Assembly (NCBI GenBank): GCA_903910385.1
Contig: CAIVZM010000022.1
Coordinates: forward strand, 62,001 to 126,000
DNA from: an uncultured Armatimonadota bacterium
GTDB lineage: Bacteria > Armatimonadota > Armatimonadia > Armatimonadales > Armatimonadaceae
Direction of reading: 5' to 3'
DNA: 64,000 nt
The notes below the pieces were generated by a model. It had not been told where the DNA came from. It ran no database searches and saw only the letters and a program-made list of their open reading frames with translations. The first letter of the stretch is position 1. Every line of letters starts with the position of its first letter. This document shows positions 1 to 9,891 of this stretch, in pieces. Both the position numbers and the translations under genes were made by a program.

Positions 1-1408
<1,408 letters not shown>

Positions 1409-1503
1409 TTATCATCACTCACGTCCGTCTAAGGCTTCCTGAATTATTTACCTGGCGAATCGCAGCGTTCTCATGACTGCGGTCTGTAATATTCAATCAC
1501 CTT

Positions 1504-1555
1504 AGTGTAATACTGTCAAGTGATTTAAGAGATTTCTTACGTAGTGTAATACACT
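1504..1555. promoter_or_regulatory. Palindromic operator candidates between dnaK and purU
   Basis: A perfect 6-1-6 palindrome AGTGTA-A-TACACT lies at 1543-1555, and a partial copy (AGTGTAATACT) at 1504-1514, 39 bp apart start to start. A TTGACA hexamer reading toward dnaK sits at 1519-1514 on the minus strand, next to the partial copy, with a poor -10 (TGAATA) 18 bp further on. A near-identical palindrome precedes the sigma-factor gene at 4954-4966. The repeats are directly visible. A role as repressor operator is inference. Confidence 0.45.
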
Positions 1556-1686
1556 CATATTCTATCGACGTTCCCGGTTTTAACCCTGCTGTCATATATT
1601 GGAGCTGAAAAGTGAAATTTTCATTCCCAGAATGAAAGTGTCGCTTTGATGGGTTTGCGCTTCCCCCGGCGAAAGGTTAAAGTGGG

Positions 1687-2574
1687 ATGATGCCTATTGA
1701 TAACTCCGCCGCTCGCGCCCGACGTGGTCGCTTGCTGGTTTCCTGTCCTGACCAACCGGGAATTGTCGCCGCCGTCTCACGCTTTCTATTCGAGCGAGGA
1801 GCCAATATAGTCCAGTCGCAACAACACACGACAGACCCGTCGGGTGGGCGTTTCTTCCTTCGGGTGGAGTTTGATCTGGAAGGACTGTCGGATAACATCG
1901 CGCCGCTGGGCTCCGAGTTTGTCCGGGAGGTCGCCGGGAGGTATGGAATCGTTTTCCGGTTCGCCTCTGCGGCGTATCGGCAACGTCTGGGCGTTTTCGT
2001 TTCGAAGGAAGACCATGCGCTACAGGAGCTTTTATGGCAACAACGTTCCGGCGATCTACCCGCCGATATCGCGATTGTCATCGGGAATCATCCGCAACTG
2101 GAAAACGTCGTCGCGCCATTTGGCATTCCCTTCCGCCATGTTCCTGTCGCCAAGGACGATAAGCCCGCGGCGGAGGCGACGCAATTGAAGCTGTTGCGTG
2201 ATGCACAGGTGGATACGGTGGTACTGGCGCGATATATGCAGATCGTCACATCCGAGTTCATCACGCCCTGGGCAAACCGACTGATCAATATTCACCACAG
2301 TTTCTTACCGGCATTCATCGGCGCGAACCCCTACGCGCAGGCGCATGAACGCGGCGTAAAACTGATTGGCGCAACCGCGCACTATGTCACCACCGAACTG
2401 GATGCTGGGCCGATTATCGAGCAGGATGTTCACCGGGTGGATCATCGTCACACGGTGGAAGAGATGCGGCGGATCGGTCGTCAGGTTGAGCGTGTTGTCC
2501 TTGCACGCGCCGTGTCGTGGCATGTCCAGGATCGCGTACTGGTGGATGGCAATAAGACCGTTGTATTTACCTGA
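1687..2574 (+). CDS. purU: Formyltetrahydrofolate deformylase
   Basis: The enzyme hydrolyses 10-formyltetrahydrofolate to tetrahydrofolate and formate in the cytoplasm, balancing the one-carbon pool and supplying formate for purine synthesis. Residues about 14-90 form an ACT domain (LLVSCPDQPGIVAAV). Residues about 125-290 form a GART-type formyltransferase fold with the expected catalytic Asn201, His203 (INIHHSFLPAF) and Asp239 (TTELDAGPIIEQ). Its length of 295 residues is normal. Two adjacent ATGs (1687 and 1690) follow a purine-rich AAGTGGG, so the exact start is open by one codon. It is divergent from dnaK and followed by about 260 bp without a gene. The ACT domain separates it from GART (PurN). 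Confidence 0.95.
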   Translation: MMPIDNSAARARRGRLLVSCPDQPGIVAAVSRFLFERGANIVQSQQHTTDPSGGRFFLRVEFDLEGLSDNIAPLGSEFVREVAGRYGIVFRFASAAYRQRLGVFVSKEDHALQELLWQQRSGDLPADIAIVIGNHPQLENVVAPFGIPFRHVPVAKDDKPAAEATQLKLLRDAQVDTVVLARYMQIVTSEFITPWANRLINIHHSFLPAFIGANPYAQAHERGVKLIGATAHYVTTELDAGPIIEQDVHRVDHRHTVEEMRRIGRQVERVVLARAVSWHVQDRVLVDGNKTVVFT

Positions 2575-2834
2575 ATTTTTACCCTTCCCCCTGGAGGAGA
2601 TTTTGCAGATGTGGGAGCGTCATGCGATAATGACCCAACGGAAACGGCATGCTGGCATGATATCTGCCGTTATACACAAATCACTATGAATAAAAGTGTC
2701 ACACAGAGATTCGCTTTGAAGAAATCCGCCTGCCCGACACCTCGTTGGCTGCTTTATGCAAAGAATCGTAACGGAAACAAAAATGAAGTCGTTTTTGCTG
2801 CCGGATCGTTCGACTTCAGATCGGTAGCGAATAT

Positions 2835-3989
2835 ATGAGACCTCTTTCCCAATCCGTAGCCGCCGTTCCCGCATCCGGCATCCGTCGCTTTTTCGATCTG
2901 GTCTCCGAGATGGAGGATGTAATCTCACTCGGTGTGGGCGAACCCGATTTTGTGACGCCCCTCTGTATCCGTGAAGCGGCGATCCATTCATTGGAGCAGG
3001 GCAGGACTTCCTACACCAGTAATTTTGGTCTTCTGGAACTGCGCGAAGAGATCGCCCAGATGTTGAAGAAGCGTGAAGGACTGGTATATGATCCCCGTCA
3101 CGAGATTCTGATAACGGTAGGAGTCTCGGAAGCATTGGATGTTGCGTTCCGTGCGATTCTGAATCCGGGCGACGAAGTCCTCATTCCCGAGCCTTGCTAT
3201 GTATCTTATATTCCGTGCGTCCGGTTTGCCGGCGGTTGCGAGGTGACAGTTCCGACCCGCGCCGAAGACAGTTTTCGGGTCAGCCGCGCTGCACTGGAAG
3301 CCCGAATCACCCCCCGCACCAAAGCGATTTTACTGGCGTACCCCACCAATCCTACGGGTGCGACGATGAGCCGTGACGAACTGCAGTCGATTGTCGATCT
3401 TGCGGTGGAGCATGACCTTTACCTGATCTCCGATGAGATTTATGACCGTCTGACCTATGATTCCGTGCATACGTGTGTCGCTTCATTGGAGGGAGCGCAA
3501 GAGCGAACGATTTTGCTGAACGGGTTTTCCAAGGCGTTCGCCATGACCGGATGGCGTATCGGTTACGCCTGCGCTCCCGCTCCCGTGCTGGAAATGATGA
3601 TGAAAATCCACCAGTACACCATGCTGTGCGCCTCGATTACCGCCCAGATCGGAGCGCTGACGGCGCTTCGGGAGGCGGAAGCCGAGGTGGATGACATGGT
3701 CGCAGACTATGATCGCCGCCGCCGTCTCTTTGTGGATGGTCTGAATCGTATCGGTCTTCCCTGCGCTCTTCCCGGCGGAGCCTTTTATGCGTTCCCCTCC
3801 GTCGGGCATACCGGTCTGACTTCGGAAGAATTCACCGAGCGTCTGCTGACAGAACAGCGTGTGTTGGTCGTACCGGGGGATGTCTTCGGCGCTTCCGGCG
3901 CCGGGCATGTTCGTTGTTGCTACGCGACAGCGACTCCTAAACTGGAAGAGGCGCTCGTTCGTATCGATACCTTCCTCCGCTCGTTATAA
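2835..3989 (+). CDS. PLP-dependent class I/II aminotransferase
   Basis: A 384-residue fold-type I aminotransferase of the aspartate/aromatic group. It shows the substrate-pocket segment LGVGEPDFVTP (33-43), NPTG (172-175), the PLP-ring aspartate in ISDEIYD (Asp200) and the Schiff-base lysine in GFSKAFAMTGWRIGY (Lys233). The family transfers amino groups between aspartate, aromatic or N-acetyl-diaminopimelate substrates and 2-oxoglutarate. The sequence resembles PatA-type enzymes, but substrate cannot be assigned from motifs. The start is the first ATG that keeps the conserved N-terminus. No clear ribosome-binding site precedes it. A second, more DapL-like aminotransferase lies at 56566-57768, so this copy is more likely for aspartate or aromatic amino acids. 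Confidence 0.9.
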   Translation: MRPLSQSVAAVPASGIRRFFDLVSEMEDVISLGVGEPDFVTPLCIREAAIHSLEQGRTSYTSNFGLLELREEIAQMLKKREGLVYDPRHEILITVGVSEALDVAFRAILNPGDEVLIPEPCYVSYIPCVRFAGGCEVTVPTRAEDSFRVSRAALEARITPRTKAILLAYPTNPTGATMSRDELQSIVDLAVEHDLYLISDEIYDRLTYDSVHTCVASLEGAQERTILLNGFSKAFAMTGWRIGYACAPAPVLEMMMKIHQYTMLCASITAQIGALTALREAEAEVDDMVADYDRRRRLFVDGLNRIGLPCALPGGAFYAFPSVGHTGLTSEEFTERLLTEQRVLVVPGDVFGASGAGHVRCCYATATPKLEEALVRIDTFLRSL

Positions 3990-4061
3990 TCTGGCTCGGA
4001 CGCTTCCGGCACTGCCTGACGATCACGATTCAGAACATCCTGTGGATTCTGGCGTTGGATA

Positions 4062-4652
4062 TCAGGAAAGTTGAACGGTGTTCCAGACGCTCTGGTCATG
4101 GAAGTCCAATCGTTCTGGCGTATGCTCCGAGGTGGAGGATAACACCGGGGCGCTGATATCCATGCCGATATCATAACGGCAGAATGAGAATCCCCATTCC
4201 GCACCAGAACGAACATCGGGATGGGGGATTCTGGCATGGACGCGCCACCCTTCGGGCGTTAATTCCGTCTCACTCTCGAACAGGTTCTCCGTGACAAAGT
4301 ACCGATCCAGAGAATCGGTATTGTCCCGCAATCCGCGAATTGTCTCAGCGGAGGGAAAGCGTAACTGCATTCGGTAGTTCCCCGGCGCAACATGGAGTTC
4401 TAAATAGCCATCGCTCCCGGGTGGTCGTAGGAACATCTCGAAAGTATCTCCCCGTTCCCAGAGTCGTTGATTGAATGCAGTGGCGCTGGTGTATACCACA
4501 TCGTCCTGAAGTTCTGCTGTGACATGCAAACTGCCGGTTTCCCACCAGATGTTAATGCTCGATGGACGAAATCCCGTTTCATTTTCATCGCGCCAGTGTT
4601 GACCCAGCGATAAAGTCAGGGACTCCGGATACGAGGCAAGTAGTAAAGCCAT
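4062..4652 (-). CDS. CBM9/DOMON-like beta-sandwich protein
   Basis: A 196-residue protein without a signal peptide or membrane segment. Its pattern (SINIWWETGSLHVTAELQ, then GDTFEMFLRPPGSDGYLELHVAP and WRVHARIP) matches the family 9 carbohydrate-binding-module / DOMON-like fold, usually described as sugar- or haem-binding. The ORF is open further upstream, but the ATG at 4652 is preceded by GGAG eight bases away, and the upstream residues look unlike protein of this fold, so this start is preferred. It runs convergent to the aminotransferase at 2835-3989, whose end is 72 bp away. Ligand and partner are unknown. The fold assignment is from pattern recognition only. Confidence 0.6.
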   Translation of the reverse strand: MALLLASYPESLTLSLGQHWRDENETGFRPSSINIWWETGSLHVTAELQDDVVYTSATAFNQRLWERGDTFEMFLRPPGSDGYLELHVAPGNYRMQLRFPSAETIRGLRDNTDSLDRYFVTENLFESETELTPEGWRVHARIPHPDVRSGAEWGFSFCRYDIGMDISAPVLSSTSEHTPERLDFHDQSVWNTVQLS

Positions 4653-4953
4653 AGAGCGTTTCTCCAGATAAGGTAGGGTGATCGATTTCCAAATCAGGAT
4701 AACAAAAAATCGGATGTGACACAAGAGGTGCGTTTTGACGGGATCACTGCATAAAATAATCCTTGGCAAGGAAGGAATTACTTTGCGAATGTCGAATATA
4801 CGACGAGGTTTTACGCAGACATTGCGTGGGATGCCGTTTTCAGGTGAACGCTTTCTATACGGGAAACGTCACGTGCAACCTCTGGCAACTTTCACAGCCT
4901 TCGGATCGTCTGAATAATTGAGGGAATCCTTCGGATGTCGTCTTCGTATTAAA

Positions 4954-4983
4954 AGTGTGATACACTGACGATTCGTTTAGAAT
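4954..4983 (+). promoter_or_regulatory. Operator-like palindrome and possible -10 of the sigma gene
   Basis: The palindrome AGTGTG-A-TACACT (4954-4966) matches the one upstream of dnaK at 12 of 13 positions. A TAGAAT hexamer at 4978-4983 could be the -10, with the palindrome covering the -35 position, a typical place for a repressor. Alternatively TG-A-TACACT itself is an extended -10. The leader to the sigma-factor ATG is then about 210-230 nt. No gene is supported between 4653 and 5201. Confidence 0.4.
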
Positions 4984-5201
4984 TCGGTTGATCTCAAACG
5001 ATAGGGAACCTGCGAGGCGGTTTAATCGTTAATGTAGGGCGTGTTCGCGGGATATCGATTCCTGCGGACATTTTTTACAGCTAAAATTCAGACGGGTTTC
5101 TTAAGGCTCGTGCATATAGTCAGGAGAGGACGGTTCGGGCCAGAGTAGTGATTTTAGCCTAGTGCATACGAAAAGAGTTTTAGGCCCGGAGCGGAATACC
5201 A

Positions 5202-6200
5202 ATGATACTCAATACGCAAAATCTTGATGAACTGGAGGTCGCTTCGCTCGCGGAATCGGGCGACGCGAACGCCGACATCGAACTGGACGCGATCGCAACG
5301 GCGCGTAACGTCCCGTTGGCGGGCGCGTTCGACGAGGACGAAGAGGAAGACAACGACCTTTCCGAGTTCGCCGCGTACCTCTCCGACAGGGGTGGCGGTA
5401 GCGGTTCGTTACCCCTCTTGACCCAGCAGGAAGAGCGAAAACTGGCGCGTCGCGTCGAGAAAAAAGATAAGCGCGCTCGGGAAATTCTGGTTAATGCGAA
5501 TCTACGTCTCGTTACAAGCATTGCCAAGAAGTACCAGAACCGTGGCATTGCGATGGAAGACCTGATTCAAGAAGGCACACTGGGTCTGATCCATGCGGTG
5601 GACAAGTATGATTATAAGAGGGGCTTCCGCTTCTCCACATACGCTACTCACTGGATTCGACAGGCTCTGGGACGTGCGGTCGAGAATCAAGGGCGAACTA
5701 TTCGTCTACCTTCCCATGCGATCGAATCGCTCGGGAAGATTAAGCGAACTCGTGAGATGCTGGCGACCCGACTAAATCGGACGCCGACGCCGAACGAAAT
5801 CGCTAAAGAAATCAATATGCCGATCGACAAGGTAGAAACCTTGCTGGAAGCGGAAACGCCGGAACCGATGAGCCTCGACGCTCCGGCGGGCGAGTCCACC
5901 ACGCGACTCGGCGATCTGCTTCCGGCGGAAGATACCACGACGCCATCGTCGCGCATCTACCGAAGCGTATTGCAGGAAGAGATCAAGCAGGCGCTTTCGC
6001 ACCTGACGCCGCGTGAGCGCGAAGTGTTGCAATTGCGCTATGGTCTGACCGAAAATCAGGAAGCTCCCATGACTCTGGAGCAGGTCGGAAAGGCGTTACA
6101 CCTTTCCCGCGAACGCGCCCGCCAGATCGAAGCGGGAGCGTTGCAAAAACTGCGGCGCGGCGAAATCGGCGGCAGATTACGCGAGACAGTGCTCGCTTAA
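5202..6200 (+). CDS. Primary-type (SigA/RpoD) RNA polymerase sigma-70 factor
   Basis: This 332-residue factor directs RNA polymerase core to promoters. Visible regions are: acidic N-terminal segment (about 20-52), region 1.2 (52-85), region 2 (96-160, with [19 protein letters not shown] and [13 protein letters not shown]), region 3 (162-245) and region 4 (255-320, with [16 protein letters not shown] and the helix-turn-helix [18 protein letters not shown]). Region 2.4 and 4.2 residues match housekeeping factors, and the -10/-35 elements in this window (TTGACA/TATAAT-like) fit that. It lacks the long region 1.1 and non-conserved insertion of proteobacterial RpoD, so it is either the short primary factor or a group 2 paralogue. 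GGAG precedes the ATG by about 12 bases. An intrinsic terminator follows at 6229. Confidence 0.93.
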   Translation: MILNTQNLDELEVASLAESGDANADIELDAIATARNVPLAGAFDEDEEEDNDLSEFAAYLSDRGGGSGSLPLLTQQEERKLARRVEKKDKRAREILVNANLRLVTSIAKKYQNRGIAMEDLIQEGTLGLIHAVDKYDYKRGFRFSTYATHWIRQALGRAVENQGRTIRLPSHAIESLGKIKRTREMLATRLNRTPTPNEIAKEINMPIDKVETLLEAETPEPMSLDAPAGESTTRLGDLLPAEDTTTPSSRIYRSVLQEEIKQALSHLTPREREVLQLRYGLTENQEAPMTLEQVGKALHLSRERARQIEAGALQKLRRGEIGGRLRETVLA

Positions 6201-6228
6201 GGCGACAGATAGAAGAGTGGAAATCGAT

Positions 6229-6260
6229 AAAGACCGGGGCGTTTCGCCCCGGTCTTTTTT
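6229..6260 (+). terminator. Intrinsic terminator of the sigma-factor gene
   Basis: The stem AAGACCGGGGCG / CGCCCCGGTCTT has a TTT loop and continues into a run of T. It begins 29 bp after the sigma-factor stop. Its A-rich 5' side lets it also work toward the convergent CAP-domain gene. Confidence 0.93.
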
Positions 6261-6276
6261 ATTGTCCCGTTTCCGG

Positions 6277-6783
6277 TTAACGCGGCTGGATAAAAATTTG
6301 TGTGAAGTAGACTTCGCCCCGGGCGTTTTTGGCAGCGCCGATTCCAGTCAGTCCCTTCGCGCCGTAGGCGCCCTGAATATTTTTGAGGTGTCCCGGGCTT
6401 TTGAGCCAACCGCTGACTGCGATAGAGGCTGGGTCTCGGTATCCCCGACTGTACGAGACGTTTTCCGCAGCGCTGGAATAGAGAATATCACGGGAAATCG
6501 CGTTGACTCGTGCGTCAAATCCATCATGGCTGAATCGCGCTTTTCCGTTTGCCATCGTCTGACTGTGCATTCGCGCCTGAGCGCTGATCCGAAAATCCAG
6601 CGTTAACGCCGTGAGTCCGCGACTGACACGATACTGATTGATCTGAGTGTGAACTGACCGTTCCATCGCCGCAAGTGACGACAAAGAGGCGTTCTGTTGC
6701 GCGTCAGAACCCCGATAGGAACCTTCCAGAACGAGGAGCGTTGCCAGAGCAAACGCCCGAACCAGAGCGGAAAAAGAAATCAT
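6277..6783 (-). CDS. Exported CAP/SCP-domain protein (YkwD-like)
   Basis: A 168-residue protein with an N-terminal hydrophobic signal (MISFSALVRAFALATLLVL) and one CAP domain: INQYRVSRGLTALTLDF, then ARMHSQTMANGKARFSHDGF, AENVSYSRG and SGWLKSPGHLKNI. The conserved His and Glu of the CAP cavity are present. Bacterial CAP proteins act outside the cytoplasm and their activity is mostly unknown. The ORF is open 21 codons further upstream, but the ATG at 6783 is preceded by a strong AAGGAGG and starts the signal peptide directly. It lies 63 bp after the oppF-like ATPase on the same strand and may be the last gene of that operon. Confidence 0.88.
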   Translation of the reverse strand: MISFSALVRAFALATLLVLEGSYRGSDAQQNASLSSLAAMERSVHTQINQYRVSRGLTALTLDFRISAQARMHSQTMANGKARFSHDGFDARVNAISRDILYSSAAENVSYSRGYRDPASIAVSGWLKSPGHLKNIQGAYGAKGLTGIGAAKNARGEVYFTQIFIQPR

Positions 6784-6846
6784 GATCCGGAACCTCCTTA
6801 GCCCTTCTCCGGGTATCCGCTGATTCGATACCTGTAGTCGGTGCAA

Positions 6847-7680
6847 TCAGACCGGGACTAAACGACGGGCGTCTGGGTCGAGAGAAGGAATCGAACCTAA
6901 AAGCTTACGCGTATATTCCTGCTGCGGCGTATCGAAAATCTGATCTACCGTTCCGCGTTCCACAATCTTGCCTTTTTCCATGACGCAGACCTCGTCGGCA
7001 AGATACTCGACGACGGCTAAGTTATGGGTAATGAAAAGGAAGGTCAAGCCATTCTCACGCTGAAGACGACGTAGCAGATTTAAGACCTGAGATTGAACGG
7101 AAACATCCAGAGCGGAAGTTGGTTCGTCCAGAACGATAAACTCCGGACCGACGGAAAGGGCGCGAGCGATTGCGATACGTTGACGTTGTCCGCCGCTGAA
7201 CTCATGCGGATATCGATCCAGCGCTGTCGGAGGCAGGCCGACCTGTCCCATCAGTTGCGTTGCGCGTTCCACTCGCTCCTGTTCATCCGCGCCAATTCGG
7301 TGGATCATCATCCCTTCGGTGATAATCTCGCGGACGGTCATACGGGCGTTCAGGCTGGCATACGGGTCTTGAAATACGACCTGCATCTGTCGCCGCAACT
7401 CCGGCGACCGATTTCCCGTCGTGACATCCTTCCCTTTGAAGTACGCCTGACCGCTGGTAATGGGCAACAGGCCCAACAACATCAGACCAACGGTGGATTT
7501 GCCGGAGCCAGATTCACCTACCAGCGCCAGCGTTTTCCCACGAGGGATATCGAAACTGACGCCTTCCACGACGGTCTTCGCGCCTGCCGAAACAAAGGGC
7601 AAAACGCCGCGTATCGGGTACTGTTTCACTAGGTTCTTCGCAGAAACCATGATGGTAGAATCATCCGTTTGTGTCCTCAT
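6847..7680 (-). CDS. Dipeptide/oligopeptide ABC transporter ATPase (OppF/DppF type)
   Basis: A 277-residue cytoplasmic ATPase that pairs with the OppD-type subunit to power peptide import. Walker A is GESGSGKS (55-62), the Q-loop is VVFQDPYASL (101-110), the ABC signature is FSGGQRQR (161-168), Walker B is FIVLDEPTSALD (181-192) and the switch histidine is in FITHNLAVVEYLAD. The ATG overlaps the stop of the preceding ATPase gene by 4 bp (7677-7680), so translation is coupled. It is last of the five transporter genes. The C-terminal oligopeptide-transport extension is short, as is usual for the F-type subunit. Confidence 0.93.
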   Translation of the reverse strand: MRTQTDDSTIMVSAKNLVKQYPIRGVLPFVSAGAKTVVEGVSFDIPRGKTLALVGESGSGKSTVGLMLLGLLPITSGQAYFKGKDVTTGNRSPELRRQMQVVFQDPYASLNARMTVREIITEGMMIHRIGADEQERVERATQLMGQVGLPPTALDRYPHEFSGGQRQRIAIARALSVGPEFIVLDEPTSALDVSVQSQVLNLLRRLQRENGLTFLFITHNLAVVEYLADEVCVMEKGKIVERGTVDQIFDTPQQEYTRKLLGSIPSLDPDARRLVPV

Positions 7681-8717
7681 AGTTTAGCGGCCTCCACCAG
7701 ATCGGCGGTTACAGGAAGTTCCGTCAGCCAGGGAAGGCGAGAGGGTCGTCCGGAAATATTGGGATCGTAGAGATGGCAACGGACGGGACGGTCGCTTCCG
7801 TTTGGGTGAAATGTGGGCGCGATAGTATGGCACGATTCCCAGGCATATTTGCAACGGTCAGCGAAACGACATCCTTTCGGCCAGGCGGCGGAATCTGGAA
7901 CGACGCCTTCCAGGGTCGCCAAGTCCTGTCCGCGACGGTTTCGGGCGGGTAGTGAAGCGAAAAGCCCACGCGTATACGGATGACGGGGGTTTTTGAATAG
8001 TTCACGGGTGGGCGCGTCTTCAACCACCTGCCCGGCATACATGACCGAAACCGTGTCCGCAACTTCTGCGACGATTCCCAGGTCATGGGTAATCAGCAGA
8101 ACCGCCATACCGGTCTCTTTTTGCAGTTCACGGATCAGAGCGAGGATTTGCGCTTGAACGGTGACATCAAGCGCAGTCGTCGGCTCATCGGCGACCAGCA
8201 ACTTGGGACGGTTGGCAAGCGCGATGGAGATCATGACGCGCTGGCGCATTCCGCCCGAAAGTTCATGGGGATACTGCCGTAAGGCGCCGGAAGGGTCTTT
8301 GATGCCAACACGGTCGAGCAGTTCCAACGCTCTCGCCCTCGCTGTCGCCGCATTTTTCCCGTGCGCTCGCATGGTCTCTTCGATTTGCCATCCGACGGTG
8401 TAGACTGGGTTCAGCGAGGTCATCGGTTCCTGAAAGATCATCGAGATATCGTCGCCGCGCACTTCGCGCATCTGTTCCCAGGTTCTGTCAAGAAGGTCTT
8501 TACCTTCGAACAGAATCCTCCCGCTCTCGATATAACCTGCGGGTTCGGGCACCAGTTGTAGCAATGATAACGCCGTGATACTTTTTCCGCATCCCGACTC
8601 GCCGACAATCGCTCGCGTCTCACCCTTTTCGACGCTGAACGAAACTCCATCCACCGCCTTAGCGATGCCACGCGGAGTATGAAAATACGTTTTTAAATTT
8701 TCGACTTGTAAAAGCAT
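7677..8717 (-). CDS. Dipeptide/oligopeptide ABC transporter ATPase (OppD/DppD type)
   Basis: A 346-residue ATPase with Walker A GESGCGKS (39-46), Q-loop MIFQEPMTSLNP, signature LSGGMRQRVMI and Walker B LLVADEPTTALD. The C-terminus carries the oligopeptide/dipeptide extension with a cysteine set (GCRFADRCKYAWESC, then VRCHLY), which in DppD-type subunits can hold an iron-sulfur cluster. It supplies energy for the permeases encoded just upstream. The start follows AAGGGC about 7 bases away. It is separated from the preceding permease gene by 124 bp that contain a hairpin (8802-8827), and overlaps the next ATPase gene by 4 bp. Confidence 0.94.
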   Translation of the reverse strand: MLLQVENLKTYFHTPRGIAKAVDGVSFSVEKGETRAIVGESGCGKSITALSLLQLVPEPAGYIESGRILFEGKDLLDRTWEQMREVRGDDISMIFQEPMTSLNPVYTVGWQIEETMRAHGKNAATARARALELLDRVGIKDPSGALRQYPHELSGGMRQRVMISIALANRPKLLVADEPTTALDVTVQAQILALIRELQKETGMAVLLITHDLGIVAEVADTVSVMYAGQVVEDAPTRELFKNPRHPYTRGLFASLPARNRRGQDLATLEGVVPDSAAWPKGCRFADRCKYAWESCHTIAPTFHPNGSDRPVRCHLYDPNISGRPSRLPWLTELPVTADLVEAAKL

Positions 8718-8801
8718 AAATTTGCCCTTCCCCGTTCGCTTTTACCGCGCCTTCCCGATGAGAGGAAAGAGAGGGAAGTATCAGGAACCATCTGCCCGCC
8801 T

Positions 8802-8827
8802 CCGCTCCTGAGAGTGATCAGGGGCGG
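8802..8827 (-). other. Intercistronic hairpin between the permease and ATPase genes
   Basis: CCGCTCCTGA and TCAGGGGCGG form a 10-bp stem with one G-U pair and a 6-nt loop. There is no T-run on either side, so it is more likely an mRNA-stabilising or processing hairpin than a full terminator. The 124-bp gap is the only sizeable one in the transporter operon. Confidence 0.5.
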
Positions 8828-8841
8828 TGACGGACAAAGAA

Positions 8842-9873
8842 TCAACTACGTAATCGTGGGTCAATGGCGTCGCGCAGGGCGTCGCCGAGTGTCTGGAACG
8901 CCAGAACGAGAACAAAAAGCGCGATGGAGGCGCTGGTCAGGTTCCACCAGATAACTGGTTCCCGCGCCAGTTCATCACGGGCGGAATCGATCATATTTCC
9001 CCAGCTGCCCATGGAAGCGTCCACTCCAATACCCAGATAGGAAAGAATCGCCTCGGAAAGCGCCAGCCCGGAAAAACCCAGAGTGACCGTGATAATAATC
9101 ACCGGGAGCAGGTTCGGGAGGATATGTCGTAACAAAATGCGAAGGTCGGAGACGCCCAACGCTTTTGCAGCGCGGACATATTCCCGGTCACGGTGCTTTA
9201 GCGTTTCGCCCCGGATCAATCGACACATCCCGACCCATCGCGCCGCTCCCAGCGCGATACAGATCTGCCAGATACCTTTGCCCAGAACCAGTACCAGTGC
9301 AATCTGCATCAGGATACCGGGAATGGACGAGATAACGGTATAGACATACTGAATGATGTCATCCCAGAACTTCCCGTAGTAACCCGCGATCAATCCCAGA
9401 ATCAAGCCGACCGGCGTAATAATCAGGGTTGTCAAGCCGGAAATGATGAAGGCGGTTCTCGCCCCTTTGAGCGTCCGGTAAAAGACATCAGCGCCGACGC
9501 CGTCTGTCCCCATGATATGCCTGCCCGGCGCTTTGAGCGCGGAGGGCTTCGGTTCGCCGGTGGTCATGGAAGCGAAGGGGGCGGAATAGGTCTTTTCCTT
9601 GGGCATCTCGAACAATCGGTCGATCACCGTCGTTCGATCCTGCGACACCTTGTCGGTGGTCCCGATACTGTCCAGAAATGCCACCAGACCATAAATCCCA
9701 ATGACGACAATCGCTGCTACGGCGACCGGATTTCGTCCCAGACGGCGGTACGCTTCCGCCCACAGCGGTTCACGACGGGCGCGAATCAATGCCCACGCCA
9801 GCAACGCGACGATCAGGCAAGGGATAGCGTTCTGGACGAAGTCCAGTGCGAAGAATTTTTCGAGAGATTCCAT
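8842..9873 (-). CDS. Dipeptide/oligopeptide ABC transporter permease (OppC/DppC type)
   Basis: A 343-residue inner-membrane permease. It has an early membrane segment (AIPCLIVALLAWALI), a second after RRLGRNPVAVAAIVVIGIYGLVAFL, an extracytoplasmic loop containing the family motif GRHIMGTDGVGADVFYR, then five further hydrophobic segments. The ATPase-docking EAA loop is RAAKALGVSDLRILLRHILPN. The extra hydrophobic N-terminal segment before the usual first OppC helix makes it longer than the usual roughly 300 residues. It lies 18 bp after the OppB-type gene and pairs with it to form the membrane channel. Confidence 0.92.
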   Translation of the reverse strand: MESLEKFFALDFVQNAIPCLIVALLAWALIRARREPLWAEAYRRLGRNPVAVAAIVVIGIYGLVAFLDSIGTTDKVSQDRTTVIDRLFEMPKEKTYSAPFASMTTGEPKPSALKAPGRHIMGTDGVGADVFYRTLKGARTAFIISGLTTLIITPVGLILGLIAGYYGKFWDDIIQYVYTVISSIPGILMQIALVLVLGKGIWQICIALGAARWVGMCRLIRGETLKHRDREYVRAAKALGVSDLRILLRHILPNLLPVIIITVTLGFSGLALSEAILSYLGIGVDASMGSWGNMIDSARDELAREPVIWWNLTSASIALFVLVLAFQTLGDALRDAIDPRLRS

Positions 9874-9891
9874 AATATTGCGTCGCCCCCT

